From the NCBI GenBank assembly GCA_029260735.1, contig JAJDCR010000145.1, positions 1 through 64,000 of the forward strand: a stretch of 64,000 nucleotides of DNA. Reading direction: 5' to 3'. Positions 1 through 8,929 of the stretch are shown here, piece after piece. The first letter of the stretch is position 1, and each line of letters opens with the position of its first letter. Origin of the DNA: Planctomycetota bacterium. Its GTDB lineage: Bacteria; Planctomycetota; Uabimicrobiia; Uabimicrobiales; Uabimicrobiaceae. The position numbers were made by a program, and so were the translations under genes. Below the pieces are notes generated by a model. That model saw only the letters and a list, made by a program, of their open reading frames with translations. It was not told the origin of the DNA and made no database searches.

Positions 1-76
1 CAGATATAATAGCATACTGCTCCTTGGTTCATTATTTTCGAAAATCCCTAAACCAATTAGCTATTTAGCTAAATAG

Positions 77-505
77 CTAATTAATTTCACTGTGATAATC
101 AAGCAAAAAAATCCCATGCTCATCAGCAGTATCTGATGTACACATCCATCCATTCTTCTCAAAAAAAGATTTCGCTCTTGGATTTCGCTCATCCACAAAT
201 GTTTTCCAGCTTGGAACCTTATTGAATTCTGGTAGTTGTAAAAAATCTCTAAGAATGCGAGAAGTTTTTTCTTCTCCACCTGACAACTCTGCATTTTTGT
301 GCAAGGTTTGACGTAACTCGATCAATTCCTTGGTAGGAATATTTGTAAATCGCCGTCTCAAAAGCAACTCTCCTAATGAATATTTTTTTCTATCTAGTTC
401 TGTAGAAGAACAGTATATTGCTTCTCTTTTAAAAGATGGTATAACAAAGAGAGAATAGTATCTAGCCAAATTTTTTAATTTTAGAAAGTAAAACAAATGA
501 GACAA
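77..505 (-). pseudogene. Chimeric remnant: M20-amidohydrolase N-terminus joined to GNAT C-terminus
   Basis: This 142-codon open frame does not look like one intact protein. Around residues 55-90 it resembles the N-terminus of M20 amidohydrolases/carboxypeptidases (LIELRxxLHxxxELS followed by EExxT). Around residues 105-142 it resembles the end of a GNAT acetyltransferase (NPRAKSFFEKNGW). The catalytic core of M20 and the acetyl-CoA-binding core of GNAT are both missing. The first codon is TTG with no clear ribosome site, and the 5' end overlaps the divergent hydrolase gene by 9 bases. I infer a deletion scar that fused two former genes. A genuine small protein is possible but less likely. Confidence 0.45.
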
Positions 506-1537
506 AGTTTTTTTTTTCTTCTGATATCATATTGTACTTTTGTCCACGCTAACAACTACTTAGATCATGTTAAGTTGCCTGAATGGTGCACCATCTCAGG
601 AGCTACTGTTGTAGATGGTAGAGTAGAGTATTTACATCATGGAAATAAAGATATAGATGAAAATGATTTTTTTGAAATTGGTTCTGTGACAAAAATATTT
701 ACTTCTCTCTGGGCGGCAATGCATTCTACTGAACAGGAAGGCTTTCTAAAAGAAAGGATTTCTCTCTATTTGCCGGAAAGTAAAAATAAAGATCTGGAGC
801 AAGTAGTCATTCACCAACTCTGTTCTCACACAGGCGGATTTAGTCGCTTACCCCCTGGCATCGGTCTTTTTCGAATTTTATTTCGCAGAAATGATCCTTA
901 CAAAGGTTATCGTAAGGAGGATTTACAGAAGGATTTAGCAAAAGCTGAATTGAAGGTGATAGGAAAAAAGTTTGGATACTCAAACTTTGGTTCAGCTACT
1001 TTAGGCCTTGTTATGGAAAATGCCACTGGTATGAGCTATGAGTCTTTTCTGCACTCCAAGGTTTTTGAGCCCTTAGAAATGAAAGCTTTTTTAAAATACA
1101 CTTCAGAAAATCAGAAATCTGTTGTCCCTGGCTACAATTTTTTAGGAAAACAAGTTAGTGTCTGGCACCAAGAAGCGATGGCTCCTGCGGGAGCAATTAA
1201 GGCTTCTAGCCTAGATTTGACAAAATTTATTTCAAAATGTCTTCAACCCAAGGAAGATAAAATAAGTCTGGGAATTCAAAAAACAATTCAACCGTTCTAT
1301 AAAATCAACGAAGAAAGATCTGTTGGGTTAGGCTGGATTATTGAGAATGTAGAGGGAAAAGTGGTTTACTGGCATAATGGAGAAACAGGCGGGTATTGTT
1401 CTTTTATTGGCTTTTCTCCTTCGATGAAGACAGGAGTTGTTTTACTTTGTAATTTTACCGGAGTGGAAAGTCTGCGTTCGGTTGGTTTGGGTATATTTGC
1501 TAAAATAGCCTTAAAACAAGCTAAGGTTATTGAGTAA
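497..1537 (+). CDS. Secreted serine hydrolase, beta-lactamase/class C family
   Basis: The protein has 346 residues and belongs to the beta-lactamase/penicillin-binding-protein-like serine hydrolases (PF00144), which act on beta-lactams, D-amino peptides or esters. Residues 1-18 form a signal peptide ending in VHA, so it should be exported. The catalytic motifs are in the expected order: SxxK as S63-V-T-K66 inside GSVTKIF, YxN as Y161-S-N163, and a third-strand HxG as H293-N-G295 in place of the KTG of true beta-lactamases. The LCSHTGG element after the first motif is also typical. The HNG triad favours an esterase/D-peptidase type over an antibiotic-resistance enzyme. The start is ATG with only a weak ribosome site. 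The gene is convergent with groEL, with a bidirectional terminator between them. Confidence 0.88.
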   Translation: MRQSFFFLLISYCTFVHANNYLDHVKLPEWCTISGATVVDGRVEYLHHGNKDIDENDFFEIGSVTKIFTSLWAAMHSTEQEGFLKERISLYLPESKNKDLEQVVIHQLCSHTGGFSRLPPGIGLFRILFRRNDPYKGYRKEDLQKDLAKAELKVIGKKFGYSNFGSATLGLVMENATGMSYESFLHSKVFEPLEMKAFLKYTSENQKSVVPGYNFLGKQVSVWHQEAMAPAGAIKASSLDLTKFISKCLQPKEDKISLGIQKTIQPFYKINEERSVGLGWIIENVEGKVVYWHNGETGGYCSFIGFSPSMKTGVVLLCNFTGVESLRSVGLGIFAKIALKQAKVIE

Positions 1538-1540
1538 AAA

Positions 1541-1575
1541 AAATGGCAGAGAACAAATTTGTTCTCTGCCATTTT
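1541..1575. terminator. Bidirectional intrinsic terminator
   Basis: A perfect inverted repeat of about 17 bp (AATGGCAGAGAACAAA and its complement) sits between the convergent hydrolase and groEL stop codons. It has an A-run on the left and a short T-run on the right, so it can terminate transcription from both sides. Confidence 0.8.
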
Positions 1576-1618
1576 ACAAGGTATATGAACCTGATGGTTA
1601 GCTTTATAGAGGTTAGAC

Positions 1619-3310
1619 TTAGAAGCCCATTCCACCCATTCCGCCCATTCCACCCATTCCGCCCATTCCACCCATTCCGCCCATTCCGCCCATTCCACCT
1701 GGAGCACCCATAGGGGCTCCTTTTTCTTCTGGAATTTCGCTAACTAACGCATCGGTAGTTAGAAGGAGAGAAGAAATACTGGCTGCATTTTGAAGAGCAC
1801 AACGAGGGACTTTGGTAGGATCAATAACACCTGCTTCAACTAGGTTAGTGTACTCACCAGAGTGAGCGTTATAACCATATTTGGTGTCTTCTGATTTGAG
1901 AACATTTTCGATCACTACTGCACCGTCTAAGCCGGCGTTAGAAACAATTTGGCGAAGAGGAGCTTCGAGGGCTCGGAAGACGATGTCAACTCCGGTTGCT
2001 TCATCACCACTTAGCTCTTTTTTGAGCTCAGTAAGAACAGAACGGCATCGAAGTAGAGTCACTCCACCTCCAGGTACAATTCCTTCTTCTACAGCAGCGC
2101 GAGTTGCATGTAGAGCATCTTCTACGCGAGCTTTTTTCTCTTTCATCGCAACTTCTGTAGCGGCTCCAACATTGATTTCAGCGACACCACCAGAAAGCTT
2201 AGCTAATCTTTCTTGGAATTTTTCGCTGTCATAATCAGAACTGCTGTTATCAATTTCGCGACGAATTTGATTAATACGAGATTGGATATCTTCTGCTTTA
2301 CCAGAACCTTCGATAATGGTTGTATTATCTTTAGTAATGATAACTCTCTTAGCTTCACCCAAATCGCTAACACCAACAGTCTCTAAAGAAAGACCAAGGT
2401 CTTCAAAAATTGCTGTGCCACCGGTTAAAATAGCGATATCTTCCAACATAGCCTTACGACGATCTCCAAAGCCAGGGGCTTTGACCGCACAACAACTGAA
2501 GGTTCCTCTCAATCGGTTAACAACGAGAGTAGCTAAAGCTTCTCCTTCAATATCTTCTGCGATAAGAAGAATAGGCCGATTAGCTTGGGCTACCTTTTCT
2601 AGAACAGGTACCAAATCCTTAACCGAAGAGATTTTCTTCTCATTGATTAAGATATATGGATTTTCTAAAACAGCTTCCATGCTATCAACATCAGTAACAA
2701 AATGAGGAGAGCAGTAACCTTTGTCAAACTGCATACCTTCTACCCAGCTTACTTCTGTCTCTAAGCTTTTGCCTTCTTCGACAGTGATAACACCATCTTT
2801 TCCTACTTTTTCCATCGCATCAGCAATGATGTCTCCAATAACTTTGTCGTTATTGGCAGCAATCGCTCCAACTTGAGCAATTTCTTTTTTATCGCTAATG
2901 GGAGTAGATATTTTGTTAAGATGTTCAACACAAGCTTCTACTGCTTTTTCGATACCGCGCTTAATTCCCATTGGGTGAGCGCCAGCAACGACATTTTTGA
3001 TGCCTTCTTCAAAAATAGCTTCTGCGAGTACAGTTGCAGTTGTTGTCCCGTCTCCGGCAACATCAGAAGTTTTTGCAGCAACTTCTTTTACCATTTGAGC
3101 GCCCATATTTTGATAAGAGTCTTCTAGCTCAATTTCTTTCGCAACAGTCACTCCGTCTTTGGTAACTGTAGGAGCTCCAAAGCTTTTTTCGATAATTACG
3201 TTTCTTCCCCGTGGGCCTAGAGTGACTTTTACCGCACGGGCTAAAGTTTTCACTCCCTGGCGAATGGCTTCTCGGGCTTCTAAATCAAAGGCAATTTTTT
3301 TCTTAGCCAT
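1619..3310 (-). CDS. groL: Chaperonin GroEL (60 kDa, Cpn60)
   Basis: This is the Hsp60 chaperonin that folds cytosolic proteins in an ATP-driven double ring with GroES. The protein has 563 residues and starts AKKKIAFDLEAREAI. It carries the nucleotide-binding signatures VTLGPRGRN, DGVTVAKEIEL and AGDGTTTATVLA and the late GGGVTLLR segment. The C-terminus is a run of eight GGM triplets, the classic flexible GroEL tail that lines the cavity floor, encoded by a short tandem DNA repeat at 1622-1698. ATG at 3308-3310 is chosen over the adjacent TTG at 3311-3313 because AGGAG lies 8 bases upstream of the ATG. It follows groES by 25 bases, the usual order. The length and motifs are complete. Confidence 0.98.
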   Translation of the reverse strand: MAKKKIAFDLEAREAIRQGVKTLARAVKVTLGPRGRNVIIEKSFGAPTVTKDGVTVAKEIELEDSYQNMGAQMVKEVAAKTSDVAGDGTTTATVLAEAIFEEGIKNVVAGAHPMGIKRGIEKAVEACVEHLNKISTPISDKKEIAQVGAIAANNDKVIGDIIADAMEKVGKDGVITVEEGKSLETEVSWVEGMQFDKGYCSPHFVTDVDSMEAVLENPYILINEKKISSVKDLVPVLEKVAQANRPILLIAEDIEGEALATLVVNRLRGTFSCCAVKAPGFGDRRKAMLEDIAILTGGTAIFEDLGLSLETVGVSDLGEAKRVIITKDNTTIIEGSGKAEDIQSRINQIRREIDNSSSDYDSEKFQERLAKLSGGVAEINVGAATEVAMKEKKARVEDALHATRAAVEEGIVPGGGVTLLRCRSVLTELKKELSGDEATGVDIVFRALEAPLRQIVSNAGLDGAVVIENVLKSEDTKYGYNAHSGEYTNLVEAGVIDPTKVPRCALQNAASISSLLLTTDALVSEIPEEKGAPMGAPGGMGGMGGMGGMGGMGGMGGMGGMGF

Positions 3311-3335
3311 CAACTAGTCTCCTTATTCCTGATGA

Positions 3336-3626
3336 TTATTTCACAATTGCTAGGATTTCATCTTCTGACAGAATCAGATACTCTTCTCCATCTACTTTTA
3401 CTTCAGTACCAGCGTAGGAAGAAAAGATAACACGATCATCTTTAGCTACTGTAAAAGGAACTCTAGTTCCGTTATCCAGTAATCGTCCTTCTCCTAGCTC
3501 AATAACTCTACCTTCTTTTGGTTTTTCTTTTGCACTTTCAGGAAGAACAATACCACCTTTTGTAACCTCTTCTGCTTCAAGGCGCTTCAGGATAATTTTC
3601 TCTCCAACTGGTTTTATTTTAGACAT
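3336..3626 (-). CDS. groS: Co-chaperonin GroES (10 kDa)
   Basis: This 96-residue protein is the heptameric lid of GroEL. Recognisable family segments are KPVGEKIILKRLEAEE, the mobile loop with GGIVLPESAKEKP that contacts GroEL, and the C-terminal GEEYLILSEDEILAIV. It starts at ATG 3624-3626 with GGAG upstream and is the first gene of the groES-groEL operon. The 289-base upstream gap, shared with a divergent HEAT gene, contains no CIRCE operator that I can see, so HrcA control is not indicated. An AT-rich TATTATATT stretch about 40 bases before the start could be a -10 region, but I see no convincing -35. Confidence 0.98.
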   Translation of the reverse strand: MSKIKPVGEKIILKRLEAEEVTKGGIVLPESAKEKPKEGRVIELGEGRLLDNGTRVPFTVAKDDRVIFSSYAGTEVKVDGEEYLILSEDEILAIVK

Positions 3627-3915
3627 CTATTACAGTCTCCGTTGACTTAAACCTAAAAAAAAAATATAATACATAACATTTATTTTTAAACTGAATTACT
3701 AAGCTCTTCTGTTAAGCAAAAAACGGAGCAAAAAAAGTGCCATCAGAAGAAAAACTATCAAAAAAAACATAAGTCATTTTTATACATTGTTTTAGTGGAA
3801 GATTTTTTTGAAAAAAAATCTCAATCTCTCCCTTTATCGAAATGTCATCCTGGCATTTTGGCAGAGGAGGGTACCGCCATTGTGACAAAAAGAAATGTAA
3901 AGAAGTAAATTTAAC

Positions 3916-6138
3916 ATGGTATTCTGGAAATCATCATCCGACCTAGACGCTACCGGGCAAGAAATAGAAGAACAAATTTTTTCCCGATTAGCAAAAACAG
4001 AGAAGGCCACTCTTACTCAAAATCTAGAGGAAATACTAAAAAGACATCCTTTAGATCTAACAGCCCTCTTTGTTGAAGACCGCATTCAAATTCTAAAATC
4101 TCCTTTTGTTATAAAGTTAGCCAAGGTCTGCTCTGCTGTCCAAAGTCAAAGTCGTTTATTTAAATTTATCAAAGAGCTGCCTGTCACGAAATCTCGTCCC
4201 ACCAGCATAGTATTTGTGGTACAAATGCTTTGTAGCTCTCCTAAGAAAAACGTAGCTGTTTGTTTGGAAAGTAAACTAGCAAACATTTTAGAAGCTTCTA
4301 TTGTTAGGGCTGTAAAAGCTATGGCTTATCGCCAAGAAGGGCTCTCTGCTAACGATATACTATTACTTCGAGGTCCTTGGGGAGTACCGTTCATTCCTCT
4401 TCTCAAGCATTTACTCAAAAATTCTTCTTCTGAAGTCAAGAAAGCCATTATTATTACCTTAAACTCTTTCGAAGAAGAAAGAGAGTCTACTCTCCCTGCA
4501 TTTTTAGGTGCGCTTGGAGATAGCAAGGGGGACATATGTAAAATGGCCGCTAGTGCCTTGGCAAATATAGGAGAAGCTTCCTTAGAACCTCTTTTAGAAG
4601 TTTTAAAAACAGGAGATACCCGAAAAAAATCTCTGGCCGTCTGGAGCCTAGGAAAAATAGGTATAGTTTCTCCTGAAGTTGTAACTGCTCTTTTGGAGGC
4701 TTTAGAAAGTTCTGAAGAGAAAGTACGTCGACCTGCCGCCTGGGCTCTTGAGAATTTAGAATCCAACGTTTCTCCTGAACTAATCAGCCGTTTTTCCCAA
4801 ACCAACCAAGAAGCTCAAGTTGCTATTTTAGAAATACTTGTAAAGACCCCTCCTATTTCTTCTGAAATCATTGACATATTGATTTCTTCCTTAGAGCAAG
4901 AAAATTTAGAAATTCGAAAAGCATCTTTACAGGCGAGTATACTGGTTTCAGAAGAAGAAGGAAAAACCTTGCTCCCTATACTTTTATCCTTAGCAAAAAG
5001 TATAGAAGAAGACTTAAAGCCATTGTTGAGCTTAGCAATAGGAGCCATTGCTCCTGAAAATAATGAAGAAGTCATCGAGGTTCTCAATTCCTGGATCAAA
5101 GACCCCTCTCCTTTGCTCAGGAAAAACACAGCTCAGTCTTTAGGAAGAGCAGCTTTTGCTTCTCCTCTTTCGGCTCAAAACTTAGTTAAGCTGCTTTCCG
5201 ATACATCTTCAGAAGTCAGGTTAGCGGCCATCCGGTCTTTGGCTCAGTTTACAATTCCCCTAAAGTCCGCTGTTTTTCCTTTAATGGGACTACTACAAAC
5301 CCCTGAAAAGGAAATTCTCATCTCAACGATACAAGTTATAACCAACATCGGTAAGGCAGCAGAAGAAGCCATTCCTCTGTTAGCAAAATTGCTGGCTCAT
5401 CCTGATCTGAAAATCCGTGCAGCAACCTCCCATGCTCTTATCCAGATGGGAGAATTGTCGATCCCTGCTCTTATCTCTCTTTTACAAGGAAAACTCGAAG
5501 TTCGTAAACTAGCCACGATCATTTTGGTTCAGATTGGATCTCCCGCCATTCCTTCTCTAAAACAGGCTCTTTTAGGAAATAACTTTGAAACCCGCAAAGC
5601 AGCGTGTGAAGCTCTTAGTAAAATTGGGGAACCGGCTGTTCCTTCTTTGATCTCTGTTCTCAAAGAGGGTAATTTTTGGACACGAAAATCTGTTTCTCTT
5701 GCTCTAATCAATATCAAGGTAGGAGTTCCTGAACAACTTATAGAACTAATGTGCAGTCCAAATCGAGATTGGCAAGAAATTGCTGTCCCTATCTACAGAA
5801 AAATAGATACTTATTCCTTGTCTTGTTTTATTTTAATGCTTGTAGATAAAAAGAAACTAGTTTCTGATTTTGGAGCTAAAATGCTACGCAAAGTAGGCCC
5901 TGCTCATGAGGTTTCTATTCCCAACTTAGTCACTCTAGTGGATCACTCCAATAAAAATGTTCGTAGGGCGACGTGTTGGGCATTTGGTCGTATAGGTAAA
6001 GTCACTGATGATGTTCTAGAGGCTTTAGACAGAGCGTTGGAAGATGATGATATTGCTGTTTCAATGGAAGCACAAGATAGCTTAGACAAACTGGTAGGAA
6101 AAACCCCACTTAACGATCTTGAAAATCCTGAAAGTTAA
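3916..6138 (+). CDS. HEAT-repeat (PBS-lyase type) protein
   Basis: This 740-residue protein is almost entirely HEAT-like repeats. From about residue 150 to the end it shows successive 31-39-residue units of the form (A/P)xxALxxLGx..PxLxxLLxxxxxxVRxxAxxALxxIG, for example around ALANIGEASLEPLLEVL and AWALENLE. No signal peptide or membrane span is evident, so it is probably cytosolic. Such alpha-solenoids normally serve as binding scaffolds, and no enzymatic motif is visible. Codons 1-150 are not recognisable as repeats and could form a separate cap. The ATG follows AAAGAAG. It is divergent from groES and convergent with tatC. The partner is unknown. Confidence 0.85.
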   Translation: MVFWKSSSDLDATGQEIEEQIFSRLAKTEKATLTQNLEEILKRHPLDLTALFVEDRIQILKSPFVIKLAKVCSAVQSQSRLFKFIKELPVTKSRPTSIVFVVQMLCSSPKKNVAVCLESKLANILEASIVRAVKAMAYRQEGLSANDILLLRGPWGVPFIPLLKHLLKNSSSEVKKAIIITLNSFEEERESTLPAFLGALGDSKGDICKMAASALANIGEASLEPLLEVLKTGDTRKKSLAVWSLGKIGIVSPEVVTALLEALESSEEKVRRPAAWALENLESNVSPELISRFSQTNQEAQVAILEILVKTPPISSEIIDILISSLEQENLEIRKASLQASILVSEEEGKTLLPILLSLAKSIEEDLKPLLSLAIGAIAPENNEEVIEVLNSWIKDPSPLLRKNTAQSLGRAAFASPLSAQNLVKLLSDTSSEVRLAAIRSLAQFTIPLKSAVFPLMGLLQTPEKEILISTIQVITNIGKAAEEAIPLLAKLLAHPDLKIRAATSHALIQMGELSIPALISLLQGKLEVRKLATIILVQIGSPAIPSLKQALLGNNFETRKAACEALSKIGEPAVPSLISVLKEGNFWTRKSVSLALINIKVGVPEQLIELMCSPNRDWQEIAVPIYRKIDTYSLSCFILMLVDKKKLVSDFGAKMLRKVGPAHEVSIPNLVTLVDHSNKNVRRATCWAFGRIGKVTDDVLEALDRALEDDDIAVSMEAQDSLDKLVGKTPLNDLENPES

Positions 6139-6168
6139 AGTTAAAACTAAAACTAAAACTAAATACAC

Positions 6169-6924
6169 CTAAGTCTTTATATATTCATCAATGAGAGGCA
6201 TACGCTCTGAAATACGACAGAGTAGGACTCCTGAGAAATAAAGTAAAATCATAGGGAAAGCTAACAAGATTTGCGTAACAATATCTGGAGGAGTAAAAAG
6301 AGCTGCAAGAACAAAAGCAACCAGAATAGAATAGCGCCAGTTTTGCAGATAAAATGAGGTATTAAAAACATTAATTTTTGCCAAAAAAAGCATAATCAAA
6401 GGTAACTCAAAAATCACTCCGCAAACAAAGGTGAGAACAAAAAAAAGAGAGATGTAAGAGGAAAGGGTGAAACCAACATGGACGGTTGCTCCCCCATAAT
6501 TTGCCAAAAATTGTAAACCCAACGGAATGAGAAGAAAATAGCCAAAAAGAACTCCCAACATAAAGAAAAAAAGAGTGAAGGGAAAAAAAGACTGAACATA
6601 ATTCTTTTCATCAGGATAAAGACCTGTCGCAACGAACATCCAGCCTTGATAGAGGGAGAAAGGCATAGATAAAATCAAAGCAATAATCACAGAAACTTTA
6701 AGGTGAGCAAAAAAAGATTCCTCATACCTCAGAACTTGAATAGTTGCAGGTAGATTGAGTATTTCCATCGCATGGTGGTGAGGTAAAAGAACTATTGACA
6801 TATAAAATTCTTGGTCAATTAAACAAACACCCAGACAACCAAAAAGAACGATAAGGCAATGCGCTACTCTCAGCCGAAGTTCTTCTAGATGCTCAGTCAA
6901 AGGCATTTCTATATTTTTAGTCAT
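6169..6924 (-). CDS. tatC: Twin-arginine translocase subunit TatC
   Basis: TatC is the inner-membrane receptor that recognises twin-arginine signal peptides and, with TatA/B, exports folded proteins. The protein has 251 residues, the family length. It begins with the conserved cytosolic LTEHLEELRLRV and has six hydrophobic spans. It contains ESFFAHLKVS in the first periplasmic region, where the family has a conserved Glu and Phe, and FTPPDIVTQ before the last spans, a TatC hallmark. The ATG overlaps the upstream stop codon (ATGA), with GAGGG 8 bases before it, indicating translational coupling. It is the last gene of a four-gene minus-strand operon. No tatA/tatB is present in the window. Confidence 0.96.
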   Translation of the reverse strand: MTKNIEMPLTEHLEELRLRVAHCLIVLFGCLGVCLIDQEFYMSIVLLPHHHAMEILNLPATIQVLRYEESFFAHLKVSVIIALILSMPFSLYQGWMFVATGLYPDEKNYVQSFFPFTLFFFMLGVLFGYFLLIPLGLQFLANYGGATVHVGFTLSSYISLFFVLTFVCGVIFELPLIMLFLAKINVFNTSFYLQNWRYSILVAFVLAALFTPPDIVTQILLAFPMILLYFSGVLLCRISERMPLIDEYIKT

Positions 6925-7979
6925 TGAGTTTTTCCCTCTGAGAATAAGCCATTCGCATTTTGCTCGCGAGATAAAATTTCTTTCATCGCTTCAACGGCAG
7001 CCAAACGAACACGATCATTTTGAAACTGCAAGTACTTATTTAAAACGGAAAAGAGATTTTGATTCCCTACTCGCCCCATCGTTTCCAGTGTTTCAAGAAG
7101 AACATCTTCAGAATATAACCCTGCTTGAAATCTTTGGAGAAGTTCCACCAATAAAGGTACGGCTTGAGTAGCATGGCCTAAATCGATTCGCTCTAGTATT
7201 TCTTGCAATTCTTTGTCGGTAGATTGGCGAGTTTCTAACTGTGAAAAATCAGAAACGTAATGGTAACTTGGCCCGACTAAAGACAGTAAGGCTAAAAAAG
7301 TAATTCCCAGCACGGTTCTATCCAAAATTTTACTGTCTTGAAATCCTATAAAAACAGGTAGAGCTCCACTTCTTAAAAGATAAAGAATCACTCCTAGCGA
7401 GCCACAAAGCAAAACGACGTGAGCAGGTAAAATCAAGGTTTTGTACTGGTAAAAAGAGTAGCCTCCTATCACCCAAGCTGAGATAATCAAAAGAGCAAAT
7501 AGATAACTAAACCACCGACCAAAAATTTTATAAATCGATCGAATCCCCACAAAGTAAAATAAAGAACCTGGAATCAAAATAGTAAAAACAAAGCCAAAAA
7601 TCAGAGCAAAGAGAGAGCAAAGAGGAGCAAAGAGCAAAATAGGATCTTTTGTCTTTCCCAAAAACTCTCGTAGCAAAAAAACAGGGTCTTCCGCTAAACA
7701 TTCTAATAGTTGTTTCGTTTCGTCATTAGGCTGAGGAATTTTTTTTAAGGATTCGATAATCTGCTTTTGGTACTCAGGAAATTTTTCTGTGCTACTCACA
7801 AGAACTTCTAAAGCTGATTTACGAATATTTTCTTCGCTGGCCTGAGTCATGTTATCAAGTAACAACTCTAAGCTGTTTTCAAAAGGAGAGATCGCTGGAC
7901 GATCAAAAAAAGCAAAGCTTACCCGCAGTAGTAAGATAAAAAGTATCCATCCTCGCCAATCTTCAAAAAATTTTCCCAC
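6921..7979 (-). CDS. Multi-span membrane protein with C-terminal HEAT-like repeats
   Basis: I do not recognise the family. With GTG at 7977-7979 as start the protein has 352 residues. That start has AGGAG 5 bases upstream and follows the CPBP stop codon directly. The longer frame from TTG at 8015 has no ribosome site and would overlap. There is an N-terminal hydrophobic segment (WILFILLLRVSFAFF), a soluble helical stretch at about residues 30-100, then four or so membrane spans at about 105-240. A C-terminal soluble domain at 255-352 has HEAT-like phrases (AVPLLVELLQRF, VRLAAVEAMKEIL). It is cotranscribed with and coupled to tatC. A role in envelope biogenesis is only a guess from position. 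Confidence 0.75.
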   Translation of the reverse strand: MGKFFEDWRGWILFILLLRVSFAFFDRPAISPFENSLELLLDNMTQASEENIRKSALEVLVSSTEKFPEYQKQIIESLKKIPQPNDETKQLLECLAEDPVFLLREFLGKTKDPILLFAPLCSLFALIFGFVFTILIPGSLFYFVGIRSIYKIFGRWFSYLFALLIISAWVIGGYSFYQYKTLILPAHVVLLCGSLGVILYLLRSGALPVFIGFQDSKILDRTVLGITFLALLSLVGPSYHYVSDFSQLETRQSTDKELQEILERIDLGHATQAVPLLVELLQRFQAGLYSEDVLLETLETMGRVGNQNLFSVLNKYLQFQNDRVRLAAVEAMKEILSREQNANGLFSEGKTQ

Positions 7980-7987
7980 TAGAGCTC

Positions 7988-8929
7988 CTATTTCGCCACA
8001 AAATAAATCAAACAAAAAAGAGTTAGACCATTATGGCAAGCATGAGCCAAAATAGGTATCCACAATCGTTGGGTTTTTTCATAAAGTATATTAAAGAAAG
8101 CTCCTAACACAAATATAGGGAAAAACCCCAAAGCATTAAAATGAACTAAAGCAAAAACAAAAGAGGTGACAAATATCGCTGCTTTTGGCCCTAGATGTTT
8201 CCGAAACCCTGTGTATAAAAACATCCGGAATAAAAACTCTTCTAAGATAGGAGCCCCCACCACAGCCATAAAAACCCCCAAGTAAAAAACAGCGCCTTGA
8301 GAATTAAGGATTTGCTCCGCAATAGGCTGAGAAGCTGGGGTTATCTTCCAAATAACAAAATTTGCTAAACTTAACCAGTAAGCTGCGAGAAAAATGGGGA
8401 CAAAGACAAGGTAAGAAGCTATTACAAGAAACACTCTTTGAAGACTCAGCCCTGTTTTGCTTAGGCCTAAAACACGTAGACTTTGCCCTCGAAAAGAAGT
8501 TAAAAAGAAATAAATAAAAGAACAAGCCACGGTTTGCGAAAGCAAATGAACGATTAAGCTCAAGACATACTTTTGATCTTCTCCTGAAGCTAAAGACTCT
8601 GCTAAGACAGCACTTAACAAAATGAAGCCAAAATAGAAGCATATGCCAACCATTACGTCAGAAACGTCCCAGTTTCCTGCTCGAAAAGAGAGGCCTTTGC
8701 AAAGAAATCGTTGCAAAAAGCGCAACAAAAAGGTGCAAATTACTATAATTAAGGCAATAAAAAGGATAGAACCATAGACTTGTTCTGGATGCTCTTGCCA
8801 TACTTGCGACAAAGCTTGGTAGTTATTTTCAATGTCATTTTGGACATCTTCTTGGGCTAAAAGAAGGGGACAAAAAAACAAAAAAGATCCCCCCAAAACG
8901 AGAATCTGTCTAATCAGTGATTTTTGCAA
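7988..8929 (-). CDS. CPBP-family intramembrane metalloprotease (Abi/Rce1-like)
   Basis: This is a CPBP (CAAX protease/bacteriocin-processing) membrane protein with about eight spans. The catalytic signature is intact: EExxxR as EEFLFR inside GAPILEEFLFRMFLYTGF, then FALVHFNALGF with the second-motif His, then HACHNGLTLF with the last His/Asn pair. TTG at 8927-8929 is chosen as start (313 residues). GGAG lies 8 bases upstream, and the protein then opens with a standard signal peptide (QKSLIRQILVL..LLLAQ). The longer ATG form at 8962 would put 11 extra residues in front of it. The gene overlaps the PIN-TRAM gene by 20 bases. Substrate unknown. Confidence 0.88.
   Translation of the reverse strand: MQKSLIRQILVLGGSFLFFCPLLLAQEDVQNDIENNYQALSQVWQEHPEQVYGSILFIALIIVICTFLLRFLQRFLCKGLSFRAGNWDVSDVMVGICFYFGFILLSAVLAESLASGEDQKYVLSLIVHLLSQTVACSFIYFFLTSFRGQSLRVLGLSKTGLSLQRVFLVIASYLVFVPIFLAAYWLSLANFVIWKITPASQPIAEQILNSQGAVFYLGVFMAVVGAPILEEFLFRMFLYTGFRKHLGPKAAIFVTSFVFALVHFNALGFFPIFVLGAFFNILYEKTQRLWIPILAHACHNGLTLFCLIYFVAK

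Noticed and set aside
1366..1707. Minus-strand frame with EWAEWVEWAEW repeats
   Set aside because: It is an out-of-frame reading of the GroEL GGM tail repeat and the 3' end of the hydrolase gene.
3841..3880. Sigma-54-like TGGCATTTTGGCAG
   Set aside because: The spacing between the GG and GC elements is shorter than the fixed -24/-12 geometry requires.
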